The notes: generated from the sequence alone by a model not told the origin. Numbered from the stretch's first letter, positions 1 through 6,744 are shown. The stretch is DNA of 8,422 nt from an uncultured Beijerinckiaceae bacterium (GCA_937863205.1 CALMGA010000560.1:1-8422); one strand, 5' to 3'. Numbers and translations are program-made.

Positions 1-70
1 CGTTGGCCCCGATCCACACGAGAAGAAGCGGCAGCAAACCGATCCACCACTTGCCGGGATGCTGGGTCAT
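1..70 (-). CDS. N-terminal fragment of a membrane-anchored protein (OmpA-family candidate)
   Basis: Only the first 23 codons are inside the window; the gene runs off the left edge. Reading down from the ATG at 70-68 gives MTQHPGKWWIGLLPLLVWIG followed by AN. This is a short charged start, a Lys-Trp-Trp pair and a hydrophobic stretch, typical of an uncleaved inner-membrane anchor. A good ribosome binding site (AAGGCGAG, minus strand 80-73) lies just before the ATG, which is the main reason to call a gene. Openings of this KWWxGLLPL type occur, as I recall, in OmpA-domain proteins of Rhizobiales, but the domain itself is not visible, so the family is a guess. It is divergent from the hydrolase at 174. 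The fragment is too short for any functional statement beyond membrane anchoring. Confidence 0.6.
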   Translation of the reverse strand, partial: MTQHPGKWWIGLLPLLLVWIGAN

Positions 71-173
71 ATCTCGCCTTTTCCGGATCGAAGCACCCGG
101 CGACGCCGGGGAAGGGGCATGGCGCCACGCGGCGAGCCTGTCGCGCCCGGCCGTGTCGAGCTATGCCTCAGCC
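71..173. promoter_or_regulatory. Divergent intergenic region with a small GC-rich dyad
   Basis: This 103-nt stretch separates the minus-strand membrane-protein gene from the plus-strand hydrolase, so it should hold both promoters. I see no convincing -35/-10 pair. It contains a perfect 6-bp inverted repeat, CCCGGC (96-101) and GCCGGG (105-110), with a 3-nt loop. In DNA this GC rich such a dyad can arise by chance, so a regulatory role is only possible. The minus-strand ribosome binding site is at 73-80. Confidence 0.35.
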
Positions 174-914
174 ATGGAACGGCCGAACCCACGAAAAGCT
201 CCGACGCCGCTGCATCAGGCCCCGACGCGCCGGGCCGTGCTCGCCGGCGGCACACTGGCCTTGCTGCTGCAGGGGCCGGTGGCGGCAGCGGAAGCACCCA
301 CCTACCTCGCCCACCCGCCCATCGTTGCGTCGAGGCGGCCCCCACTGCTCGTGCTGCTGCACGGCAGCGGCGCCGACGAGCGCGACATGATCGGGCTGTG
401 GTCGCAGTTGCCGCGCGCCTTCGCGGTGGTGTCGCCCCGCGCGCCCTTCGGCGGAGGCGGCGGATATCGCTGGTATCGCACGGGCGCCGGCCAGGACGCC
501 GACATCGCCGCGAGCCTGCGTCTCATCGACCTCGTGATCGATCATGCCGTCGGGCGCTTCAACGCCGATCCCGGCCGTGTCTTCATCGGCGGCTTCAGTC
601 AGGGAGCGGTGATGACCTACGAGGCGGCGCTGCGCCGGCCCGGGCGCTTCCGTGGCGCGGCCGCGCTGTCGGGAACGCTGTTCCCGTCGGCGCGCGCGGC
701 GGCGGCAAGGGATGGCGCGCACACCCCGTTCTTCATCGCCCACGGTACGGCCGACGCCCGCATCCCCTTCGCCAGCGCCACGGCGGCCGAGGCGGCGCTG
801 GCCGGGCTCGGCGTTCCCGTGGCCTTCCACAGCTATCCCGGCCTCGGGCACGGCACGTCCAACGCCGAGATCGCCGACCTCGACGCCTGGCTCGCCGCCC
901 GCCTCGCGGGTTGA
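174..914 (+). CDS. Secreted alpha/beta-hydrolase (COG0400-type carboxylesterase/phospholipase family)
   Basis: The 246-residue product looks like a serine esterase exported to the periplasm. Residues 18-40 form a Tat-like signal: TRRAVLAGG, a hydrophobic run, then VAAAEA as a likely cleavage site. The mature part follows the family order: oxyanion region LLHGSGADERD (61-71), nucleophile elbow GFSQG with Ser142, acid Asp194 in HGTADARIP, and His226 in GLGHGTS. These three make a complete catalytic triad. Family members hydrolyse small esters or lysophospholipids; the true substrate cannot be read here. I chose the ATG at 174 because it puts the twin arginine at residues 19-20, a normal n-region. 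The frame stays open to position 3 and no strong ribosome binding site precedes 174, so the start is uncertain. The stop lies 4 nt from the stop of the convergent RND pump gene, leaving no room for a terminator. Confidence 0.85.
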   Translation: MERPNPRKAPTPLHQAPTRRAVLAGGTLALLLQGPVAAAEAPTYLAHPPIVASRRPPLLVLLHGSGADERDMIGLWSQLPRAFAVVSPRAPFGGGGGYRWYRTGAGQDADIAASLRLIDLVIDHAVGRFNADPGRVFIGGFSQGAVMTYEAALRRPGRFRGAAALSGTLFPSARAAAARDGAHTPFFIAHGTADARIPFASATAAEAALAGLGVPVAFHSYPGLGHGTSNAEIADLDAWLAARLAG

Positions 915-918
915 GCCG

Positions 919-3900
919 CTATTCCGCCGGCGCGCCCAAGCCCAAAGCTTCTTCCATCTGGCTGCGGCGGACCTTGCCGCCGAACACCTTGCGCACGGTG
1001 ACATAGAATACCGGCGTGAAGATCAGGCCGAAGCCGGTGACGCCGAGCATGCCGGAGAACACGGTGGTGCCCAGCGTTTGCCGCATCTCCGAACCGGCGC
1101 CGGTGGCGATCAGCAGGGGGATCACGCCGAGGATGAAGGCGAAAGACGTCATCAGGATCGGCCGGAGCCGGGTCCGCGCCGCGCCCACGGCGGCGGCGGC
1201 CGGCGTGTCGCCGCCCTCTTCCGCCTGCTTGGCGAATTCCACGATCAGGATGGCGTTCTTGGCGGCCAGGCCGACCAGCACCACGAAGCCGACCTGGGCC
1301 AGGATGTCGACGTTCATCTGCCGCATGATCAGGCCGGTGACCGCCGCCAGAAGGCACATCGGCACGATCAGCACCACCGACAGCGGCAGCGTCAGGCTCT
1401 CGTACTGGGCGGCGAGCACCAGGAAGACGAAGAACACCGACGCGCCGAAGATCAGCAGCGTGGTGTTGGCGGCCGTTGTCTGCTGGTAGGCGAGGTCGGT
1501 CCACTCGTAGCCCATCCCCAGCGGCAGGCGCTCGGCGGCGAGCTTGGCCATCACCTGGAGGCCGTAGCTCGACGCGTAGCCCGGCGCCGTGCCGCCCTGC
1601 ACTTCCGCCGCCGGGAACAGGTTGTAGCGCGGCACGCGGTAGGGGTCGGACGTCCGGTGCAGCTTCGCCACCGAGCCGATCGGCACCATCGCGCCGGCGG
1701 CGTTGCGCGTCTTCAGGTGCGACACGTCCTCGATCGTGTTGCGGAAGCGCCCGTCGGCCTGGGCCAGCACCTCGTAGGTGCGGCCGAGATAGTTGAAGTC
1801 GTTGACATAGGCCGAGCCGAGGTAGGTCTGCATGGTGTCGAACACCGCTTGCGGCGAGATGCCGAGCTTTTCCGCCCGCTCGCGGTCGATGTCGGCGTAG
1901 ATCGACGGCGTGCCGGTGGAGAAGGGCGTGAACAGCTGCGCCATGCCCGGCACCTTGCCCGCCTCTGCGATCAGGTCCTGGGCGGCGGCGGCGAGGGCGC
2001 GCGACCCGAGGTTGTTCTGGTCCTCGAGGTACATCTTGAAGCCGCCGGCCGTGCCCAGGCCCGGCACCGGCGGCGGCGGGATGGTGATGATGAAGGCATC
2101 CTGGATCCTGCCGAGCCTGCCGTAGATCTGGCCGAGGATCTGGTGAAGGGTGATGCCCTTGGCGACGCGCTCCTCGAAGGGGTCGAGGGCGACGAAGATG
2201 GCGCCGGCGTTGGAGGCCTGGGTGAAGGTGGCGCCGTCGAAGCCGGCGAAGGCGACCTCGTGGGCGACGCCGGGGATGGACTTCAACGCCTCGCTCGCCT
2301 CGCGGATCACCGCATCGGTGCGCCCCAGGGCGGCGCCGGGGGGCAATTGCACCACGGTGATGAGGTAGCCGAGGTCCTGGTCGGGGATGAAGCCGGTGGG
2401 CGCGCGGAAGAACTGGAAGCCGGTGAGGCCGATCAGCCCGGCATACACGATGAGCACCAGCGCGGCGAGGCGCACGAGGCGCCCGACCAGGCGGCCGTAG
2501 CTGTCGGACGCCCAGGTGAAGACGCGGTTGAAGCCGTTGAAGAAGGCGAACAGCGGGCGCGCGATCAACGGCGGCTTCGCGTGATTGTCAGCATGCGGCT
2601 TGAACAGCAGGGCGCACAGCGCCGGCGACAGCGTCAGCGAAACGAAGGCCGAAACGATGGTGGAGGCGGCGATGGTGACGGCGAACTGCCGGAAGAACTG
2701 ACCCGATATGCCGGAAATAAAGGCCGAGGGCACGAACACCGCGCACAAGGTCAAGGCGATGGCGATCAGGGCGCCGCCGACCTGGTCCATGGTGGCGTGC
2801 GCCGCCTCGCGGGGCCCGAGGCCGGCGCTCATGTTGCGCTCGACGTTCTCCACCACCACGATGGCGTCGTCGACCACGATGCCCACCGCCAGCACCAGGC
2901 CGAACAGGCTGAGGTTGTTGAGCGACAAACCAAAGGCGGCAAGCACGGTGAAGGTGCCCACCAGCGAGATCGGGATGGCGACGATGGGGATGATCGACGC
3001 CCGCCACGTTTGCAGGAACACGATCACCACCACCACTACGAGGCCGATCGCCTCCAGGATGGTCATCAGCACCTCGTGCACGGATTGCGAGATGAAGATG
3101 GTGGTGTCGTAGACGATGTCGTACTTCAGGCCGGGCGGGAACTGCTTTGCGAGGCCGGCCATCGCGGCGCGCAGGCCCTCGGCGGCCGACAGCGCGTTGG
3201 ATCCCGGCTGCTGGTAGACGAGCAGCGGCACGGCGTTGCGCCCGTCGAGGTAGCCGTTGGCGCCGTAGTTCAGGCCGCCCAGCTCGACATAGCCGATGTC
3301 GCGTACGCGGGTGACGCGGCCGGCCGCGTCGGCCTTGACGATGATGTCGGCGAACTGCTCGGGCCTGGTGAGACGACCCAGCGTCTTGATGTTGAGCTGG
3401 AAGGCGCCGGGGCGCGGCACGGGGGGCTGGTCGAGCACGCCGGCCGACACCTGCACGTTCTGCTGCTGCAGTGCGGCGACGATCTCGCCGGCCGTGAGGT
3501 TGCGCGCCGCCGCCTTGTCGGGATCGAGCCAGATGCGCATGGCGTAGTCGTGCGAGCCGAACACGGTGACGTCGCCGACCCCCTCCTGGCGCAGCAGCTG
3601 GTCGCGCAGGTGCAGGGTGGCGTAGTTCGACATGTAGAGCTGGTCGCGCGAGCCGTCGGGCGAGATGAGGTGGATCACCAGCATCAGGTCCGGCGAGGAC
3701 TTCTTCACGGTAACGCCGAGGCGCTGCACGGTGTCGGGCAGGCGCGGCGTGGCGATGGCGACGCGGTTCTGGGTCAGCACCTGGGCGGTGTCGAGGTTGG
3801 TGCCGATGCGAAAGGTGACGGTGATGAGCAGGTTGCCGTCGCCCGTCGCCTGCGAGGAGAAGTACAGCATGTTCTCGACGCCATTGATCTGCTCCTCGAT

Positions 3901-4098
3901 GGGCGTGGCGACGGTTTCCGCCACCACGGCGGCGGACGCGCCGGGATAGCTCGTGGTGACCTGGATCGTGGGCGGCGCGATCTCGGGATACTGCGCGATC
4001 GGCAGGCCGATGTAGGCGACCGCGCCGATGATGGTGATGAAGAGGCTCACCACCACCGCGAAGATCGGTCGATCGATGAAGAAGTGCGACAGGCGCAT
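919..4098 (-). CDS. RND multidrug efflux permease, HAE-1 family, MexF/OqxB-like
   Basis: This is the inner-membrane, proton-driven pump of a tripartite efflux system that exports drugs or other small toxic compounds. At 1059 residues it has the family length (MexF is about 1060). It shows the full RND plan: a first membrane helix near 10-30, a large periplasmic loop to about 340, five more helices to about 497, a second half with a loop near 565-875, and five final helices. Proton-relay residues are intact: Asp410-Asp411 in VGIVVDDAIVVVEN, Lys947 in GLAAKNAILIVEF, Arg977 and Thr984 in RLRPILMTS. MexF-type signatures include FFIDRPIFA, KSSPDLMLVIHL, FLQTWRASIIP and LSLFGLVLAVG. The ATG at 4098 matches the MexF N-terminus (MxxSxFFI); a TTG one codon upstream is less likely. 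A weak GGATAG site precedes it. It follows the adaptor gene by 103 nt. No outer-membrane partner is encoded downstream, where a convergent hydrolase sits. Substrate range is unknown. Confidence 0.96.
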   Translation of the reverse strand: MRLSHFFIDRPIFAVVVSLFITIIGAVAYIGLPIAQYPEIAPPTIQVTTSYPGASAAVVAETVATPIEEQINGVENMLYFSSQATGDGNLLITVTFRIGTNLDTAQVLTQNRVAIATPRLPDTVQRLGVTVKKSSPDLMLVIHLISPDGSRDQLYMSNYATLHLRDQLLRQEGVGDVTVFGSHDYAMRIWLDPDKAAARNLTAGEIVAALQQQNVQVSAGVLDQPPVPRPGAFQLNIKTLGRLTRPEQFADIIVKADAAGRVTRVRDIGYVELGGLNYGANGYLDGRNAVPLLVYQQPGSNALSAAEGLRAAMAGLAKQFPPGLKYDIVYDTTIFISQSVHEVLMTILEAIGLVVVVVIVFLQTWRASIIPIVAIPISLVGTFTVLAAFGLSLNNLSLFGLVLAVGIVVDDAIVVVENVERNMSAGLGPREAAHATMDQVGGALIAIALTLCAVFVPSAFISGISGQFFRQFAVTIAASTIVSAFVSLTLSPALCALLFKPHADNHAKPPLIARPLFAFFNGFNRVFTWASDSYGRLVGRLVRLAALVLIVYAGLIGLTGFQFFRAPTGFIPDQDLGYLITVVQLPPGAALGRTDAVIREASEALKSIPGVAHEVAFAGFDGATFTQASNAGAIFVALDPFEERVAKGITLHQILGQIYGRLGRIQDAFIITIPPPPVPGLGTAGGFKMYLEDQNNLGSRALAAAAQDLIAEAGKVPGMAQLFTPFSTGTPSIYADIDRERAEKLGISPQAVFDTMQTYLGSAYVNDFNYLGRTYEVLAQADGRFRNTIEDVSHLKTRNAAGAMVPIGSVAKLHRTSDPYRVPRYNLFPAAEVQGGTAPGYASSYGLQVMAKLAAERLPLGMGYEWTDLAYQQTTAANTTLLIFGASVFFVFLVLAAQYESLTLPLSVVLIVPMCLLAAVTGLIMRQMNVDILAQVGFVVLVGLAAKNAILIVEFAKQAEEGGDTPAAAAVGAARTRLRPILMTSFAFILGVIPLLIATGAGSEMRQTLGTTVFSGMLGVTGFGLIFTPVFYVTVRKVFGGKVRRSQMEEALGLGAPAE

Positions 4099-4159
4099 CA
4101 ATCTATCCGGGTTTGGATCGGATCAGGGGTTCGACGACGGACTCAACCGCGGATCGGGG

Positions 4160-4206
4160 TCAGCACTTCGGGATCAGCACTTCGGGATCAGCACTTCGGG
4201 ATCAGC
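4160..4206. repeat. 14-bp tandem repeat, three perfect copies, in the adaptor-pump spacer
   Basis: The unit TCAGCACTTCGGGA occurs at 4160-4173, 4174-4187 and 4188-4201, followed by a 5-nt partial copy (4202-4206) that contains the adaptor stop codon. On the transcribed minus strand each unit begins with TGA. A degenerate relative, GGATCAGGGGTTCG (11 of 14 matches in register), is at 4120-4133. Perfect identity of all copies suggests recent expansion by slippage. The repeat fills about 45% of the 103-nt spacer between adaptor and pump. The unit forms no strong hairpin, so a terminator is unlikely. Confidence 0.95.
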
Positions 4207-5467
4207 CCTGGTCCGGCTGCACGGCGATCGTGCCGTCCTTGGGGCTGACCTTGCCGCCGGGGCGGGCGAACATCAGGCCGTTGATGATGACCCTGTCGCC
4301 TCCGGCAAGGCCGCGCTTGATGATGCGCAGATCGCCGACCGGCTCGCCGATCTCGACCGCCTTGGGCACCACCGTACCGTCTTTGTCGACCGTCATCACG
4401 AGGGTGCGGGACTGGTCGGTGGACAGGGACGCGTCGGGCACCAGCAACGTGTCGGCCTCGCCGGCGGTGGGCACGCGCAGGCGGGCGAAGGTGCCCGACG
4501 CGATGAACAGGTCGGCATTGGGCACGGTCGCCCGCGCGTGCAGCGTGCCCGACGAGCGGTCCATCTCGTTGTCGAGGAAGTCGAGGCTGCCCTTGTGCTT
4601 CCAGCCGGTCTCGTCGGAGAGCGCGATCTCCACCGTGCGGTCGATGTCGCGGCCGGCACCGGGCTGGCTTCGCGCCCCTTGCAGGAAGCGCTGGTAGGCG
4701 ATGTAGTCGCCCTCGCCCATGTCGAAGTCGAGGTAGATCGGATCCTCGGACACGACGGTGGTGAGCAGCGTCGTCGCGCCGCCGCCCGCCGTGCCGCCGC
4801 CGCCGACGATGAGGTTGCCGACCGACACCCGGCGCATGGAAATGCGCCCGGAGATCGGCGACACGATGCGGGTCCATTCCATGTTGAGTTCGGCCGAGCG
4901 CACGGCCGCCTTGGCCTGATCGAGCGCCGCTTCGGCGGCATGCTGCTGCTGGGTCCGCTGGTCCAGCGTTTCGCGCGAAGCGAAGTCGGAGCGGATCAGG
5001 CTGGAGGTGCGCGACAGCTCCTTGCCGGCGAGATCGAGCGAGGCCTGGGCGGTGCCGAGCTGCGCGCGGGCGTTCTGCAGGGCGATGTCGTAGGGGCGCT
5101 GGTCGATGTCGAACAGCAGGTCGCCCTTCTTCACGAGCTGGCCGTCCTTGAAGTGGATGGCGGTGAGGTAGCCGCTGACCTGGGCGCGGATCTCGACCCG
5201 GTCCACGGCGGAGAACTGGCCGGTGAAGGTGGTGAAGGTGGCGAGCCGACGCCGCAGCGGCTGGCTGACGGTCACGGCCGGCGGCGCCATCGCCATTGGC
5301 GGGGCGCTCGGTACCGGCTGCAGCACGCCGCGCGCGACCACGGCGGCCAGCGCCAGCAGCGTCAGCAGGCCGAGTGTCCGGATGATCGTGCGGCCCGTGC
5401 GTCGGCGCGGGGGGCGCGCCGGTGCGCCGGCCCTTGTGCGCGCCATCGTACCCGTTGATCCTTGCAT
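4202..5467 (-). CDS. RND efflux periplasmic adaptor (membrane fusion protein), MexE-like
   Basis: The 421-residue product bridges the inner-membrane pump and an outer-membrane channel. An Arg-rich N-terminus leads into one hydrophobic segment (about 27-46), so it is anchored by a helix and not by a lipid; no lipobox is visible. The domains are in the usual order. The first lipoyl half is about 90-124 (VEIRAQVSGYL, VKKGDLLFDID). An alpha-helical hairpin of Ala/Gln/Glu-rich helices spans about 126-196. The second lipoyl half (TRIVSPISGRI) begins near 199. A beta-barrel with SEDPIYLDFD and GSLDFLDNEMDRSSGT covers about 240-331, followed by the membrane-proximal domain. These motifs match MexE closely. 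The region near 221-232 is a Gly-rich loop (VGGGGTAGGGA), which is unusual. Start choice is uncertain: ATG at 5467 (used), ATG at 5446 with an AAGGA 12 nt upstream, or GTG at 5533, only 6 nt after the tetR stop. It ends inside the 14-bp tandem repeat. Confidence 0.94.
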   Translation of the reverse strand: MQGSTGTMARTRAGAPARPPRRRTGRTIIRTLGLLTLLALAAVVARGVLQPVPSAPPMAMAPPAVTVSQPLRRRLATFTTFTGQFSAVDRVEIRAQVSGYLTAIHFKDGQLVKKGDLLFDIDQRPYDIALQNARAQLGTAQASLDLAGKELSRTSSLIRSDFASRETLDQRTQQQHAAEAALDQAKAAVRSAELNMEWTRIVSPISGRISMRRVSVGNLIVGGGGTAGGGATTLLTTVVSEDPIYLDFDMGEGDYIAYQRFLQGARSQPGAGRDIDRTVEIALSDETGWKHKGSLDFLDNEMDRSSGTLHARATVPNADLFIASGTFARLRVPTAGEADTLLVPDASLSTDQSRTLVMTVDKDGTVVPKAVEIGEPVGDLRIIKRGLAGGDRVIINGLMFARPGGKVSPKDGTIAVQPDQG

Positions 5468-5539
5468 GGAACCGCCATCCGCTGTGGACCGGCTGCGGCC
5501 GGTCGTTGTTGCAGCGCCGTTTCGAGCACTCACGCTGAG

Positions 5540-6142
5540 CTAACCGCCGGCATCGTCCGCATTCTCCGGCCAGGCGCGCATCGCCAGCCCGGCCGAGCGC
5601 TGCAGCGAAGCGCGCGAGGCCCCCGCCGCCGCCTGCACGGCGAGACCGGCGGCGACCGTCATCACGAAGCCGGCGAGGTCGGCCGGATTCGCGCTCGCCG
5701 GCAGGTCGCCTTCGGCCTGCGCCGCCTCCAGGCGGCGGCGCAGCGCGGTTTCAAAGGCGGCGCGGCGCTTCACCACCTCCGCCTTCACCGGATCGGCCGC
5801 CGCCGAGCAGGCCAGCGCCCCATTGGTGCTCATGCAGCCCGGGGGCCGATCGGCCTTGGTGCCGGCCTCGACGAGGCCGTCCAGGATGCGCGCGACAGCC
5901 ACCCGCGCCGAGCGCTCGTCCAGCGCTTCGCGCATGAAGCCGACGTACTTGCGGTCGTAAAGGTCGAGCGCCTTGCCGAACAGTTCTTCCTTGTTGCCGA
6001 AGGTCGCGTAAAGGCTCGGCCGCGTGATCCCCATCGCGGCGGTGAGATCGCTGAGCGAGGCGCCCTCGAAGCCGTGGCGCCAGAACACGGTCAGCGCCTT
6101 TTCCAGCGCGGCATCCGGGCAGAACTCGCGCGGCCGGCCCAT
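5540..6142 (-). CDS. TetR/AcrR-family transcriptional regulator, likely repressor of the efflux unit
   Basis: This 200-residue protein has the TetR layout. The N-terminal DNA-binding domain (about 6-52) carries the helix-turn-helix GASLSDLTAAMGITRPSLY and the typical YATFGNKEELF; the ligand-binding all-helical half runs from about 55 to 190. The C-terminal half contains PPGCMSTNGALAC (101-112). A Gly-Cys motif at this place is common to a TetR subgroup that includes NemR-like electrophile sensors, so Cys103 may be a sensing residue; this is an inference. The ATG at 6142 has a GAGGGCGAC ribosome binding site directly upstream. It lies 21 nt after the DUF427 gene and directly before the adaptor gene, all in the same direction, so it is probably co-transcribed with and controls this unit. 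The likely operator is the dyad at 6668-6679. The inducer is unknown. Confidence 0.93.
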   Translation of the reverse strand: MGRPREFCPDAALEKALTVFWRHGFEGASLSDLTAAMGITRPSLYATFGNKEELFGKALDLYDRKYVGFMREALDERSARVAVARILDGLVEAGTKADRPPGCMSTNGALACSAAADPVKAEVVKRRAAFETALRRRLEAAQAEGDLPASANPADLAGFVMTVAAGLAVQAAAGASRASLQRSAGLAMRAWPENADDAGG

Positions 6143-6163
6143 GTCGCCCTCAGCCAGTCGCCC

Positions 6164-6565
6164 TCAAACGCCGGCCCGCTGCTCGATCGCGTCGACCCGA
6201 CCGGGGTAGAAGGCGAGGTGGTCGCGGATGGAGATCACCGACTCGAAGGGTGCTTCATAGGTCCAGGCCGCGTTGTTCGAGCGCCGGCCGTCCACCGTGA
6301 TGCTGAAATAGGAGCAGGCGCCCTTGTGCGGGCAGGTGGTCGTGTGCTCGCTGCGCTCAAGCATCGACATGTCGATGTCCGAGCGCGGGATGTAGAGCAC
6401 CGGCGGGTAGTCGCCCTCGCGCAGCACGAGCGCATCGCGCGTGTCGGCGACGACCTTGCTGGCATAGGACACGACCACGCGGTTGGGGTTGGGCTCGATC
6501 GCGATGCGGCGGTCGTCGCCGGGCCGGCCGGCGATCCGCATGCCGTCGATGGTTGAAGCGTTCAT
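6164..6565 (-). CDS. DUF427 domain-containing protein
   Basis: The 133-residue product is a single DUF427 domain, a small mostly beta protein family of unknown biochemical function that is common in actinobacteria and proteobacteria. Hallmarks are visible: RVVVSYASKVVADT near 29-42, LYIPRSDID near 58-65, the signature HTTTCPHKGACSYFSI (74-89), AAWTYEAP (99-106) and IRDHLAFYPGRVD (113-125). No signal peptide or membrane segment is seen, so it should be cytoplasmic. The ATG at 6565 is chosen because a GGGAG site (minus strand, 6578-6574) lies 8 nt upstream and the domain begins soon after. An extension to a GTG at 6652 would add a low-complexity Ala/Pro-rich leader and is unlikely. It is the first gene of the four-gene minus-strand unit, 21 nt ahead of tetR. 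That position suggests control by the repressor but does not reveal its function. Confidence 0.92.
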   Translation of the reverse strand: MNASTIDGMRIAGRPGDDRRIAIEPNPNRVVVSYASKVVADTRDALVLREGDYPPVLYIPRSDIDMSMLERSEHTTTCPHKGACSYFSITVDGRRSNNAAWTYEAPFESVISIRDHLAFYPGRVDAIEQRAGV

Positions 6566-6663
6566 GGTGGGTGCTCCCGCCGGGCCGGCCGCGCTCGGGC
6601 GAGCCGGCTGATTTGCAACTGCTTGGCAGGGTATCCCGCTCGACCCGCTCACCGCAAGCGTTT

Positions 6664-6669
6664 TCTATA
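6664..6669 (-). promoter_or_regulatory. Possible -10 box for the DUF427-tetR-adaptor-pump unit
   Basis: On the minus strand the hexamer TATAGA matches the -10 consensus at four to five positions and stands out in otherwise GC-rich DNA. Transcription from it would start near 6657, giving a leader of about 92 nt before the DUF427 ATG. No recognisable -35 box is found 16-18 nt upstream, so the call is tentative. It overlaps the edge of the dyad at 6668-6679, as expected for a repressed promoter. Confidence 0.4.
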
Positions 6670-6679
6670 CCGAACGGTA
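6668..6679. promoter_or_regulatory. Candidate TetR-family operator, TACCG-AA-CGGTA
   Basis: This is a perfect inverted repeat with 5-bp arms (6668-6672 and 6675-6679) and a 2-nt centre. The core ACCG-nn-CGGT is the pattern seen in operators of several TetR-family repressors, including the NemR box as I recall it. It lies about 100 nt upstream of the first gene of the unit that encodes the TetR protein and touches a possible -10 box. Autorepression of the unit is the natural reading; it is inferred and not shown by the sequence alone. Confidence 0.6.
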
Positions 6680-6730
6680 GGGTCTCGATGCGATCGACCG
6701 ATGGCGGCACTCGTGAGTTGTGAGATCGAC

Positions 6731-6744
6731 CATGTCGGGACATG
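6731..6744. promoter_or_regulatory. Second dyad, CATGTC-GG-GACATG
   Basis: A perfect 6-bp inverted repeat with a 2-nt centre lies between the first operator candidate and the crotonase-like gene. Its arms differ in sequence from those at 6668-6679, so it is probably not a second site for the same protein. It could bind another regulator of the plus-strand gene, or be chance. Confidence 0.35.

Noticed and set aside
3..173. Longer version of the hydrolase starting at position 3
   Set aside because: The added 57 residues resemble antisense of the membrane-protein start and would bury the Tat-like signal far from the N-terminus.
168..1004. Minus-strand frame over the hydrolase gene
   Set aside because: The plus strand encodes a complete catalytic triad and Tat-like signal; the antisense product is low-complexity Arg/Gly/Ala.
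4160..4206. The 14-bp tandem repeat as a CRISPR array or terminator
   Set aside because: The copies are contiguous without spacers, too short for CRISPR, and the unit forms no meaningful hairpin.
652..4248. Very long plus-strand open frame (1198 codons) antisense to the RND pump gene
   Set aside because: The product is a His/Arg/Gly/Asp/Gln-rich string without recognisable domains. Minus-strand genes in high-GC DNA rarely use the codons whose complements are stops, so long antisense frames arise passively. The pump on the other strand is unmistakable.
4028..5458. Plus-strand open frame (476 codons) antisense to the adaptor gene
   Set aside because: Same composition artefact; the adaptor domains on the minus strand explain the region, and the frame crosses the tandem repeat.
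5462..6556. Plus-strand open frame (364 codons) antisense to tetR and DUF427
   Set aside because: Arg/Ala/His-rich with no domain signature; both minus-strand genes show clear family motifs and ribosome binding sites.
6685..6697. TCGAT-GCG-ATCGA dyad as a further operator
   Set aside because: The arms contain the self-complementary CGATCG/TCGA words common in this DNA, and there is no supporting context.
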